A stretch of DNA of 48,951 nt from Miniimonas arenae (GTDB taxonomy: Bacteria > Actinomycetota > Actinomycetes > Actinomycetales > Beutenbergiaceae). Position 1 is the stretch's first letter. Every line of letters begins with the position of its first letter. The position numbers and the translations under genes were made by a program. The notes below the pieces were generated by a model that was not told the DNA's origin, ran no database searches, and saw only the letters and a program-made list of their open reading frames with translations. The stretch spans positions 1-48,951 of the forward strand of contig NZ_VENP01000022.1 of NCBI RefSeq assembly GCF_006351005.1, read 5' to 3'. This document shows positions 16,293-26,343 of this stretch, in pieces.

Positions 16293-17197
16293 CAGCGCAG
16301 CCCCGCGAACAGGTCGGTCTCGAGCTCGCCGTCGTCGGCCGCGGCGCGGGCGGACGCATCCGCCGCGCCGTCCGCGCCCGAGCCGAGGGTGCTCGCGACG
16401 AGCTCGAACTCGTCCCAGGGCCACACGCGCGCCTCGAGGTCGCGCGGGACGGCGAAGAAGAAGCCGTCCGGGTCGATCTGCGTGGCGTGCGCAAGGAGCG
16501 CGGCGTCGCGGGCGGGGAAGTACTCGGCCACATCGATGCGCGTGGTCGGGGTGCGCCCGCCCTCGCCGTCCCACTCCGCGAGCCACGACCCGAACGGCGA
16601 CTCCGCGCCGCCCGCGACCAGCGCCTCGTGCACCGCGACCATCCGCTGGCGGCGGAATGCCGCGTGGTAGTAGACCTTTGCGACCTGCCAGGGCTCGCCG
16701 AGCTCGGGGTGCTGCGTGGGGTCGGCGGCCGCCTCGAGGGCGGCCATCGAGACGACGTGGGTCATGATGTGGTCCGGGTGCGGGTAGCCGCCGCTCTCGT
16801 CGTAGGTGAGCAGCACCTGCGGGCGGAAGTCGCGGATGCGAGCCACGAGTGCCGGCACCGTCTCGGTCAGCGGCGCGAGGGCGAAGCAGCCGTCCGGCAG
16901 CGGGGGCAGCGGGTCGCCCTCGGGCAGTCCGGAGTCCACGAAGCCGAGCCACTCCTGCCGCACGCCGAGCGCCTGCGCGGCGGCGGCCATCTCGCGCCGG
17001 CGCAGGCCCGGCAGGTCGGACAGGACCTCGGGGTCGTGCGCGAGGCGGGGGTTGAGCACGTCGCCCCGCTCACCTCCGGTGCACGTGACGACCAGGACGT
17101 CCACGCCCTCCGCGGCGTACTTCGCCATGGTCGCGGCGCCCTTGCTGGACTCGTCGTCGGGATGCGCGTGCACGGCCATGAGGCGCAGCTCGCTCAC
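16292..17197 (-). CDS. mca: mycothiol S-conjugate amidase
   Basis: A 301-residue zinc amidase that cleaves mycothiol S-conjugates to a mercapturic acid and GlcN-inositol, a detoxification step of mycothiol-using actinobacteria. The zinc motif AHPDDESSKG is at residues 11-20, and the third ligand lies in GGYPHPDHIMTHV. The SSKGAATMAKY wording and length match Mca rather than the deacetylase MshB. The GTG at 17197 has GGAGG 4 nt upstream; an internal ATG at 17179 would remove the first strand. It heads a minus operon with the small membrane protein and the nitrilase, and is divergent from DUF4307. Confidence 0.92.
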   Translation of the reverse strand: MSELRLMAVHAHPDDESSKGAATMAKYAAEGVDVLVVTCTGGERGDVLNPRLAHDPEVLSDLPGLRRREMAAAAQALGVRQEWLGFVDSGLPEGDPLPPLPDGCFALAPLTETVPALVARIRDFRPQVLLTYDESGGYPHPDHIMTHVVSMAALEAAADPTQHPELGEPWQVAKVYYHAAFRRQRMVAVHEALVAGGAESPFGSWLAEWDGEGGRTPTTRIDVAEYFPARDAALLAHATQIDPDGFFFAVPRDLEARVWPWDEFELVASTLGSGADGAADASARAAADDGELETDLFAGLR

Positions 17198-17278
17198 GTA
17201 GCCTCCAGGGTGGTTCACGGGCCTGGACTCCTCCCGCGGAAGTTGGACGTTCCCATCCTCGCACCCCACACTGGACGG

Positions 17279-17713
17279 GTGAGCCAGCCCTCCCCCGACC
17301 TGCTCGTACGCCGGTACGGGCAGTCGCGCCGGGGCGCGGGCGGCGGCGCCGGGCGCTCGAACCGGCTCGCGGTGATCGGCAGCGTCGTCGTCGCGCTCCT
17401 CGTCACCGCCGTGGTGGTGTGGCTCCTCGTCCGGCAGACCGCGCCGGTCGCCACGGCGACGGTCGGCACCTCCCGCATCGTCTCGGACTCGGTCGTCGAG
17501 GTGGACCTCACCGTGGTCCGCTCGGATCCGAGCATCGCCGTCCGCTGCTCGGTCGAGGCCCTCGACGGCACACTCGCGCAGGTCGGCGCGCGCGACGTCG
17601 AGATCCCCGCGGGCACGGACGGCCACGTGACCGTCCCCGTCGAGATCACCACGTTCACCCGCGCGGAGCAGGGCCGGGCGATCGAGAACAGCTGCGTCGC
17701 CGCCGACTCCTGA
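17279..17713 (+). CDS. DUF4307 membrane protein
   Basis: A 144-residue protein with a single membrane helix (about residues 30-52, AVIGSVVVALLVTAVVVWLL) and an extracytoplasmic beta-rich domain. That domain has VDLTVVRSDPSIAVRCSVEALD and FTRAEQGRAIENSCVA, the pattern I associate with DUF4307, usually found between mca and greA in actinobacteria. Function is unknown; two conserved Cys could pair outside the membrane. The GTG at 17279 is preceded by CACACT ending 6 nt upstream, so it is probably leaderless. Confidence 0.85.
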   Translation: MSQPSPDLLVRRYGQSRRGAGGGAGRSNRLAVIGSVVVALLVTAVVVWLLVRQTAPVATATVGTSRIVSDSVVEVDLTVVRSDPSIAVRCSVEALDGTLAQVGARDVEIPAGTDGHVTVPVEITTFTRAEQGRAIENSCVAADS

Positions 17714-17779
17714 CTCCGCGGAACACCCGCGCGCCCGGATTCGACGGCGGTACGCGCCACGATCGCGCGGCATCGGCGG

Positions 17780-17785
17780 TATCAT
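17780..17785 (+). promoter_or_regulatory. candidate -10 box of greA
   Basis: TATCAT fits the actinobacterial -10 pattern TANNNT and is the best match between the DUF4307 stop and greA. It would start transcription near 17792 and give a leader of about 115 nt containing the hairpin at 17812-17842. I see no convincing -35. Confidence 0.35.
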
Positions 17786-17811
17786 GGCCGTTTCGCCGCT
17801 CATGCGGCACT

Positions 17812-17842
17812 CGACGCCACGTCCCGGCGGGACGTGGCGTCG
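17812..17842 (+). terminator. perfect hairpin in the greA leader
   Basis: A 14-bp perfect stem (17812-17825 with 17829-17842) and 3-nt loop lies downstream of the likely greA promoter and 64 nt before the GTG. It may terminate DUF4307 transcripts or act as a leader attenuator of greA. No T-run follows. Confidence 0.5.
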
Positions 17843-17906
17843 GCACGTAGGGTGCGAGGCGCCGTCGCCGGACTGCCCTCCCCCATCGCACGCGAAGGAG
17901 ACAGAC

Positions 17907-18386
17907 GTGGCCGCTACCACCTGGCTGACCCAGGACGCCTACGACCGGCTGAAGGCCGAGCTCGAGCACCTCAAGGGTCCGGGCCGCGCCGAGATCACGG
18001 CCCGCATCGAGCAGGCCCGGTCCGAGGGCGACCTCAAGGAGAACGGCGGCTACCACGCCGCCCGCGAGGAGCAGGGCAAGGCCGAGGGCCGCATCCGCCA
18101 GCTCGAGGAGATCCTCCGGACCGCGGAGGTCGGCGAGGCTCCCCCGGACGACGGCGTGGTGGAGGCCGGCATGGTCGTCACCGCGGAGGTCGGCGGCGAC
18201 GAGATGCGCTTCCTGTTCGGCTCGCGCGAGGTCTCCGGCGACACCGACCTCGACGTCTTCTCGCCGTCGTCCGCGCTCGGTGCGGCGATCGACGGCAAGA
18301 AGGTCGGCGAGACGACGTCGTACACGACGCCGAAGGGCGTGGAGATCTCCGTCAAGATCATCGACGCCAAGCCGTTCACCGGCTGA
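17907..18386 (+). CDS. greA: transcription elongation factor GreA
   Basis: A 159-residue factor that rescues backtracked RNA polymerase by stimulating transcript cleavage. The N-terminal coiled coil carries the acidic tip motif ARSEGDLKENGGYHAAREEQ. The C-terminal FKBP-like domain ends VGETTSYTTPKGVEISVKIIDAKPF, typical of the actinobacterial form. The GTG at 17907 is supported by GAAGGAG at 17894-17900. It is preceded by a leader hairpin and converges with ilvA across a strong terminator. Confidence 0.96.
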   Translation: MAATTWLTQDAYDRLKAELEHLKGPGRAEITARIEQARSEGDLKENGGYHAAREEQGKAEGRIRQLEEILRTAEVGEAPPDDGVVEAGMVVTAEVGGDEMRFLFGSREVSGDTDLDVFSPSSALGAAIDGKKVGETTSYTTPKGVEISVKIIDAKPFTG

Positions 18387-18440
18387 GCGACTACCTCGCC
18401 GGCTGACCACGGTCCCGCCGTCGCTCGGCGACGCGCATCC

Positions 18441-18474
18441 GAAGGGCCCACCGCCTGCAGGCGGTGGGCCCTTC
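18441..18474. terminator. bidirectional terminator between greA and ilvA
   Basis: A perfect 34-nt palindrome: GAAGGGCCCACCGCCT (18441-18456) pairs with 18459-18474. It lies between converging genes and has no T-run. Confidence 0.85.
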
Positions 18475-18519
18475 GCGCTGCGTGCGTCGGGCGCGGCGTT
18501 CGACGCCCGACGGCGAGCC

Positions 18520-19905
18520 TCACCGCTCGAGGGTCGGGTACCCCTCCCGGCGCATCGCCGCCACGATCGCGGCCGAGTGGTCCCACCCCTTGGTCGCGAT
18601 CTCGAGGTCGACCGTGGTGTCCTCGATCGAGATGCCGACGCCGGTCCGCACGTGCGAGACCGTGACCACGTCGCCCCGGCAGCCACCGACCACGCCGAGC
18701 AGGCCGGCCAGAGCGCCGGGGCGGTCCGGGATCGTCGCCCGCAGGTGCAGGTAGCGGCCCGCGGCCGCCATGCCGTACCGGAACAGCTTGCGCAGCAGCA
18801 CGGGGTCGACGTTGCCGCCCGACAGCACGACGACGACGGGCCGCTCGCGGTCCACGAGGTCTGCGGCCGCCGCGTTCCCGCCCGCCCGGTAGGCGGGCAC
18901 AAGCGCCGCGATCCCGGCCGCGCCGGCGGGCTCCACCACCTGCTTGGCCCGCTCGGCGAGCGAGAGCACGGCGCGGGAGAGCTCGTCCTCCGAGACCGTC
19001 ACCACCGGCACCCCGCGACCGGCCACGACGGCGAACGGCACGTCTCCCGGCAGGCCCACCGCGATGCCGTCGGCCATGGTCCGCTGCGGCGGCACGCTGA
19101 CGGGGCGGCCGGCGGCCAGCGACGCCGGGTAGGCCGCGGCGCGCGCGGCCTGGACCCCGATGACCCGCACGTCGGCGGGCACCGCAGCGGCGATCCCGGC
19201 CAGCAGCCCACCGCCGCCCGTGGGCACGACGATCGTGCCGACGTCGGGCACCTGCTCGAGGATCTCCAGTCCGACCGTGCCCTGACCGGCCACCACGGCG
19301 GGGTGATCGAAGGGGTGCACGAACGTGCGGCCCTCCTCCAGCGCCACGAGCCGCGCCCGCGCCACCGCGTCCTCGACCGTGTCGCCGTCCAGGACGACGC
19401 GCGCTCCGTAGGACTGCGTGGCCTCGACCTTCGGCAGCGCCGCGTCGGCGGGCATGTGCACCTCGGCGTCCACGCCCAGTCGCCGTGCCGCCCAGGCCAC
19501 GCCTTGCGCGTGGTTGCCCGCGCTGGCGGCGACGACGCCGCGGCGCCGCTCGCCGTCGGACAGCTGCGCCATCCGGTTCATCGCCCCGCGGACCTTGAAC
19601 GAGCCGGTGCGCTGCAGGTGCTCGCACTTGAGCCGCACGTCCGCGCCGAACAGGGCGGAGTAGGCCTCCGAGGTCTCGATCGGCGTGCGGTGCAGTGCGT
19701 CCCCCAGCACGGCCCGGGCCGCAAGCACGTCCTCGAGCGAGACCGTGGGCGGGGCTGCCTGCGAGGCGGCGGCCGGGGTGCCGGCACCGTGTCCGGCGTG
19801 CTCATCGACGGCGTGGCCGGTCCCGTGGTCGACCGTGTGGTCGCCCGCGTGGTCAACCGGTTCCAGGGCGCGGTCGGGGGCGAGGTCGAAGGGCTGCTCA
19901 CTCAC
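18520..19905 (-). CDS. ilvA: threonine ammonia-lyase with His-rich N-terminal extension
   Basis: A 461-residue PLP enzyme converting threonine to 2-oxobutanoate for isoleucine synthesis or catabolism. The PLP lysine is Lys104 in GSFKVRGAMN; the glycine-rich phosphate loop is VVPTGGGGLLAGIA. The C-terminal ACT domain (about residues 385-461, RATIPDRPGALAGLL) is of the short single type. The first 55 residues are unusual: residues 19-39 hold six His and several Asp. The GTG at 19905 is preceded by CAGGCT ending 6 nt upstream, a leaderless layout that supports translation of the extension. It is divergent from msrA. Confidence 0.93.
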   Translation of the reverse strand: MSEQPFDLAPDRALEPVDHAGDHTVDHGTGHAVDEHAGHGAGTPAAASQAAPPTVSLEDVLAARAVLGDALHRTPIETSEAYSALFGADVRLKCEHLQRTGSFKVRGAMNRMAQLSDGERRRGVVAASAGNHAQGVAWAARRLGVDAEVHMPADAALPKVEATQSYGARVVLDGDTVEDAVARARLVALEEGRTFVHPFDHPAVVAGQGTVGLEILEQVPDVGTIVVPTGGGGLLAGIAAAVPADVRVIGVQAARAAAYPASLAAGRPVSVPPQRTMADGIAVGLPGDVPFAVVAGRGVPVVTVSEDELSRAVLSLAERAKQVVEPAGAAGIAALVPAYRAGGNAAAADLVDRERPVVVVLSGGNVDPVLLRKLFRYGMAAAGRYLHLRATIPDRPGALAGLLGVVGGCRGDVVTVSHVRTGVGISIEDTTVDLEIATKGWDHSAAIVAAMRREGYPTLER

Positions 19906-19974
19906 CCCGTCAGCCTGCCACGGGGAACACTCCGGTGCCCGGCACGGTTGACCCTCTGAGGAGAGGAGAGCGCC

Positions 19975-20613
19975 ATGTTCTTTGCGAAGGCCCCCGTCAT
20001 GGTCACCGTCGACGAGGCACTGCCCGGCCGGGAGACGCCCGCGTTCGACACCGAGGGGACCCACCGGGTGCTCGGCACCCCCATCCACGGCCCCTGGCCG
20101 GAGGGCACGCAGGTGCTGTACGTCGCGATGGGGTGCTTCTGGGGCGAGGAGAAGCACTTCTGGCAGATCCCCGGGGTGGTGACGACCGCCGTCGGGTACA
20201 TGGGCGGCTTCACGCCGAACCCGACCTACGAGGAGACGTGCACGGGCCGCACCGGTCACACCGAGACGGTGCTGATCGCCTACGACCCCGCGCGCGTCTC
20301 GCTCGACACGCTGCTGGAGACGTTCTGGACCCAGCACGACCCCACCCAGGTGTACCGCCAGGGCAACGACCGCGGCACGCAGTACCGGTCCGCGATCTTC
20401 TGGACCACGCCCGAGCAGGCCGAGAAGATCGCCGCGACGCGGGAGGTCTACCAGGAGCGCCTCACGGCGGCCGGGTACGGCGCGATCACGACCGACGCGC
20501 GGCCCGCGGACGAGGCCGGCCCGTTCTGGTACGCCGAGCCGTACCACCAGCAGTACCTCGTGTGGAACCCGACGGGCTACTGCCCGCTGCACGCGACGGG
20601 CGTCACCTTCTAG
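19975..20613 (+). CDS. msrA: peptide-methionine (S)-S-oxide reductase MsrA
   Basis: A 212-residue repair enzyme reducing methionine-S-sulfoxide in proteins. The active-site motif GCFWGEEKHF contains catalytic Cys54, and YMGG, GHTE and QYRSAIFW are in the usual order. The C-terminus ending YCPLHATGVTF has a further Cys that may act in recycling. Length is standard for the longer actinobacterial type. ATG at 19975 follows GGAGAGGAGAG. Only 69 bp separate it from the divergent ilvA. Confidence 0.95.
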   Translation: MFFAKAPVMVTVDEALPGRETPAFDTEGTHRVLGTPIHGPWPEGTQVLYVAMGCFWGEEKHFWQIPGVVTTAVGYMGGFTPNPTYEETCTGRTGHTETVLIAYDPARVSLDTLLETFWTQHDPTQVYRQGNDRGTQYRSAIFWTTPEQAEKIAATREVYQERLTAAGYGAITTDARPADEAGPFWYAEPYHQQYLVWNPTGYCPLHATGVTF

Positions 20614-21023
20614 AAGCGCTGCTCGGGCGTGCCACGCTGCGGCGCGGCCCGGGCGGGCGTGCGTCCGGCGCGCGCGGCCGCGGGAGCCGGACACCCGAGC
20701 GTACGCTCGGGTCCCCCCGCCGCTTTGACTGGTCGCCGTGTCACATTGACTGGCTGGATCACCCGGCACCCGCACGGGCACTTCGGTCATCCCGCTGACC
20801 TGCGGCGACGCCAGGGGCCAGAGCCGCTCGAGGATCTGGCCAGTCAGTGCGACCGGGCCACCAGTCAAACCGACCGGGCCGCCGGGCAGGCGGCGGTGGC
20901 CCGCTCCACGCGCCGGTCACCCGAGCCGACGACGGCGAGGGGGCGCCTCCCGCAGGAGGCGCCCCCTCGCCGTCGTGCCCGTGGCACCCGACGTGCGCGT
21001 CGCCCACCCGGCGAGGACCGCCG
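20614..21023. repeat. msrA-glgP intergenic region with CAGTCA/TGACTGG repeats
   Basis: There is no gene in these 410 bp. TTGACTGG occurs at 20725-20732 and 20746-20753 (21 nt apart). The inverse, CCAGTCA followed after 3 nt by CGACCGGGCC, occurs at 20840 and 20861 (again 21 nt apart). The two pairs face each other across about 90 bp and could form an imperfect cruciform. The strong terminator at 20929 ends the region. Confidence 0.6.
20929..20976. terminator. 22-bp hairpin terminator between msrA and glgP
   Basis: A perfect 22-bp stem (20929-20950 with 20955-20976) with loop CGCA. The stem base is ACGACGGCGAG, shared with other terminators in the window. It lies between converging genes. Confidence 0.85.
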
Positions 21024-23615
<2,592 letters not shown>

Positions 23616-23729
23616 GCGCCAACGCTAACGGGTACGTGGCCTCGCGGGACACGGTTGGTGGCGCTCGACGTCGGCGGCGGCCGGACCGGATCGGGGCGTC
23701 GTGCCCCGCAGGAGCCCCGAAACGGCTGC

Positions 23730-23735
23730 AATTTA
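23730..23735 (-). promoter_or_regulatory. candidate upstream -10 box of glgP
   Basis: TAAATT on the minus strand (plus 23730-23735) predicts a start near 23723. The centre of the CRP-like site at 23757-23772 would then lie at -41.5, the spacing of class II CRP activation. The predicted leader is about 107 nt. Confidence 0.45.
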
Positions 23736-23756
23736 CCGCAAGCGCCGTTGCAGACG

Positions 23757-23772
23757 TGTGATGCATTTCACA
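23757..23772. promoter_or_regulatory. CRP/GlxR-type binding site
   Basis: TGTGA-TGCATT-TCACA is an exact match to the CRP-family consensus TGTGA-N6-TCACA. It lies in the divergent region between glgP and the CPBP-like gene, about 142 bp from the glgP GTG and about 140 bp from the CPBP ATG. GCAA and TTGC half-sites nearby (23729-23750) may bind a second, LacI-like regulator. Confidence 0.65.
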
Positions 23773-23911
23773 GTTGCCCGGCCGTCGGATGCGGCCCTAC
23801 GTCGTGCTCAGGCTGCGATCCGACCGTGGCCGCACGTGATCGCGTCCCGCCTCCGGACGTGGACCGCTCGCCGGCGGCGGCACCGCACGTCCCGTGCGAC
23901 AGACTGACCCG

Positions 23912-24742
23912 ATGACGACCCCGGCGCCCCGCGCGACGCTCGCCAGCCCGACGTCCGGCTGGGGCGTCGCCGCGATGGCGCTGGTCAGCGCGAGCGCGGT
24001 CGTGCTCTACGTCGCCCGCTCGCCGTGGGGCTACGCGGTGCTGGCGGCCGGCCTGCTCCTGGCGTACGCCGTGGACCGGGTGCTGCTGCGCTCGCTGGCG
24101 TGCGTCGCCGTCGGGCTCCTGCTGCTCTCGGCGACGGACCTCGCGGCGGACCTGAGCGATGCGGGGATGGTGCGCTTCGCCGTCGTGCTCTCGTTGGCGG
24201 TGCTGCTGCCGACGCTCGCGTCGCGGCGCCTCGTGGCGCGCGACGCCGTGGTGTTCCCGCTGCGCACCGGGCGGCGCTGGTCGCGCGGCGCGTGGGCGTA
24301 CCTCCTCGTCGTGGTGACCGCGGGCTACCTCGTCCTGCCGTGGTACTTCCTGTCCTCGGGCGCCTACCGGAACTGGCCGGCGATCGAGACCGGCAACGAG
24401 ATCGGCCGGCTGTTCGTCGGCGTCAACGCCGTGGGGATCTGGGACGAGCTGTTCTTCGTCTGCATCGTGTTCGCGCTCTACCGCCGGCACGTGCCGCTCT
24501 GGCTGGCCAACCTGCTGCAGGCGGTGGTGTTCGTGTCGTTCCTGTGGGAGCTCGGCTACCGCTCGTGGGGTCCGCTGCTCACGATCCCGTTCGCGCTGAT
24601 CCAGGGCTGGACGTTCGCGCTCACGAAGTCGCTCACCTACGTGGTGACGGTGCACCTGCTCTTCGACGCCGTGGTGTTCATGGTGCTCGTGCACGCCCAC
24701 AACCCCGAGCTGTTCGACATCTTCCTCACCGCGTTCTGGTGA
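23912..24742 (+). CDS. CPBP-like intramembrane metalloprotease homologue
   Basis: A 276-residue protein with about eight hydrophobic helices. The second half has a CPBP/ABI layout: WDELFFVCIVFALYRR, SFLWELGYRS and TVHLLFDAVVF in three consecutive helices. The canonical motifs are EExxxR, FxxxH and HxxxB. Here the first Glu is Asp, the Arg position is changed and motif 2 lacks the His, so protease activity is doubtful. The ATG at 23912 is preceded by CAGACT ending 6 nt upstream (leaderless). It shares the upstream region containing the CRP-like site with glgP. Confidence 0.75.
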   Translation: MTTPAPRATLASPTSGWGVAAMALVSASAVVLYVARSPWGYAVLAAGLLLAYAVDRVLLRSLACVAVGLLLLSATDLAADLSDAGMVRFAVVLSLAVLLPTLASRRLVARDAVVFPLRTGRRWSRGAWAYLLVVVTAGYLVLPWYFLSSGAYRNWPAIETGNEIGRLFVGVNAVGIWDELFFVCIVFALYRRHVPLWLANLLQAVVFVSFLWELGYRSWGPLLTIPFALIQGWTFALTKSLTYVVTVHLLFDAVVFMVLVHAHNPELFDIFLTAFW

Positions 24743-24785
24743 GCGCGCGCCCGACCGGCGACGCGAGCGCGGCGCTCAGAAGCGC

Positions 24786-26264
24786 TCAGAACCGGGACGA
24801 GCTGCCCGACCCGCTGAAGCTGCCGCCGCTGCTGTAGCCCGCCGTCGAGCCACCGGCGCCCGACGCGCTCACGCGCGAGGACTCCACGGCGTGCGTCCCG
24901 GAGACCACGCCGCTGCGGAAGGCCCCGACCGCGAACCAGGTCCACGTGGGATCACCGGTCGCGAGGATGGTCGTCTCGGCCGGGCGGCGTGCGCGGGCCT
25001 TGCGCAGCTCGTCCGTGACGAGCTCCTCCTCGGACTCCTTCTCCCCCACCACCCGCGCCACGGCGGCGGCGAGCGTGTCGAGCGCGGTGGACAGCGCGTC
25101 GCGCGCGGCACGGAGCCGGTCCAGGCCGTCGTCAGGGGTCAGCACGCCTGTCTCGAGGCCGCCGCGCAGCTCGCTCAGCTCCCCGTCCAGGCGCCCGGCG
25201 AGCTCGCGCAGCGCCGCCACCTCGGGCAGGTCGCGCGCCTCGTCGGGCAGGGTGTCGCTCAGCAGGTCCGGCACCTGGTCCAGATCGCGCCGCAGCGGCT
25301 CGACCTCGTGCGCCCACACGCTCTCCCAGGTCGCGCCGCGGGTGAGGAACGTCGCCGTCGCCGCGATGACGTCGTCGAGGGCGTCCAGGCGCTCGGCCTC
25401 GGCGCGGAACCGGGTGAGGGTGGCGAGCGCGGCGGGTGAGTCGTAGTCGCGCTCCGGGATCGCCTGCGCCTCGCCTGCCAGGGGCGTGAGGGTGCGGAAC
25501 GCCTGGGTGTACTCGTCGAGCCGCTCGAGCATCGCGCCGCCGTAGCGCGAGGACTCGGGGATCACGCGCGCGTGCACCTGCGTGACGTCCAGGTCCCGCA
25601 CCACGTTCGCGTACGCCGTGTCGCCCGCTGCACGCGCCTGCGCGCTGCGGCGGGACCGGCGCATCCCGGTGCCCACGTAGGCGGCCGAGCCGCCGAGGGT
25701 GAGCAGCCACGCGAGCGCCGGAAGCATGCCACCGGCCCAGCGCACGCCGGGCTCGTTCATCCGCGCGGCGGCCGCGTCGATCCCGTCGATCGCCCCGTCG
25801 GTCCACTGCCCGGCGCGGAAGTCGTCCTTGGTCGCCTCCTGGATCTGGTCCTGTGCCTCCTGGGCCACAGCGCGGTTCTCCCCGAAGTACGTGCCCACGA
25901 GGCGACCCTCGGGATCGACGGCGAGGATGAACAGATCGTCGGCCCACGTCTGGCCGTCGGCCGAGAGCCAGTCCGGGCGCTGCTCCTGCGCGTAGGCGAG
26001 GACCGCGTTGTTGAGCGCGTAGTCGTCCGTGAGCGCCGCGGTGCCGCCCGCGTTCGTGAAGACCGCGACGGTCGTCGGCTCGTAGAACCGCACGTCGTCC
26101 ACGCCGTCGAGCAGGTCGGGCGCGTAGAGGATCCCCGCGGTGTCCTCGATCTGCACCTCGGTCGCCGCGAGGCCGGGCGCCTGGGCGAGGTAGGTCGCCG
26201 TCGCGGTCCCGGCGATGCCAAGGGTGGCGACGGCGCTGACGAGAACGCGTCGGCGGACGGACAT
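24786..26264 (-). CDS. DUF5129-type membrane protein with Gly/Ser-rich C-terminus
   Basis: A 492-residue protein. An N-terminal hydrophobic segment (residues 6-30) acts as signal or anchor. A TPM-like extracytoplasmic domain (about residues 32-165) contains AVFTNAGGTAAL and DDLFILAVDPEGRLVGTYFG. A membrane helix near residues 180-200 (GGMLPALAWLLTLGGSAAYVG) is followed by a long helical domain to about residue 410, and the tail is SGGSFSGSGSSSRF. This matches what I remember as DUF5129. Its role is unknown; TPM-like proteins are often linked to membrane quality control. ATG at 26264. Confidence 0.8.
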   Translation of the reverse strand: MSVRRRVLVSAVATLGIAGTATATYLAQAPGLAATEVQIEDTAGILYAPDLLDGVDDVRFYEPTTVAVFTNAGGTAALTDDYALNNAVLAYAQEQRPDWLSADGQTWADDLFILAVDPEGRLVGTYFGENRAVAQEAQDQIQEATKDDFRAGQWTDGAIDGIDAAAARMNEPGVRWAGGMLPALAWLLTLGGSAAYVGTGMRRSRRSAQARAAGDTAYANVVRDLDVTQVHARVIPESSRYGGAMLERLDEYTQAFRTLTPLAGEAQAIPERDYDSPAALATLTRFRAEAERLDALDDVIAATATFLTRGATWESVWAHEVEPLRRDLDQVPDLLSDTLPDEARDLPEVAALRELAGRLDGELSELRGGLETGVLTPDDGLDRLRAARDALSTALDTLAAAVARVVGEKESEEELVTDELRKARARRPAETTILATGDPTWTWFAVGAFRSGVVSGTHAVESSRVSASGAGGSTAGYSSGGSFSGSGSSSRF

Positions 26265-26343
26265 GGGGCTCCTCGCGGGTCGGATCGAGTGGGGTCGGGG
26301 CTGCGGCGAACCGTCCAGCGTAGTCCGCGACGGCGAGGTCGTG

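Noticed and set aside
16292-17197. Calling this gene mshB
   Set aside because: The HPDDESSKG motif, length and operon partners fit mycothiol S-conjugate amidase better than the GlcNAc-inositol deacetylase.
18050-19627. Long alternative minus frame across greA and ilvA
   Set aside because: It is Arg/Gly/Ala-rich without motifs, a shadow of ilvA in another frame.
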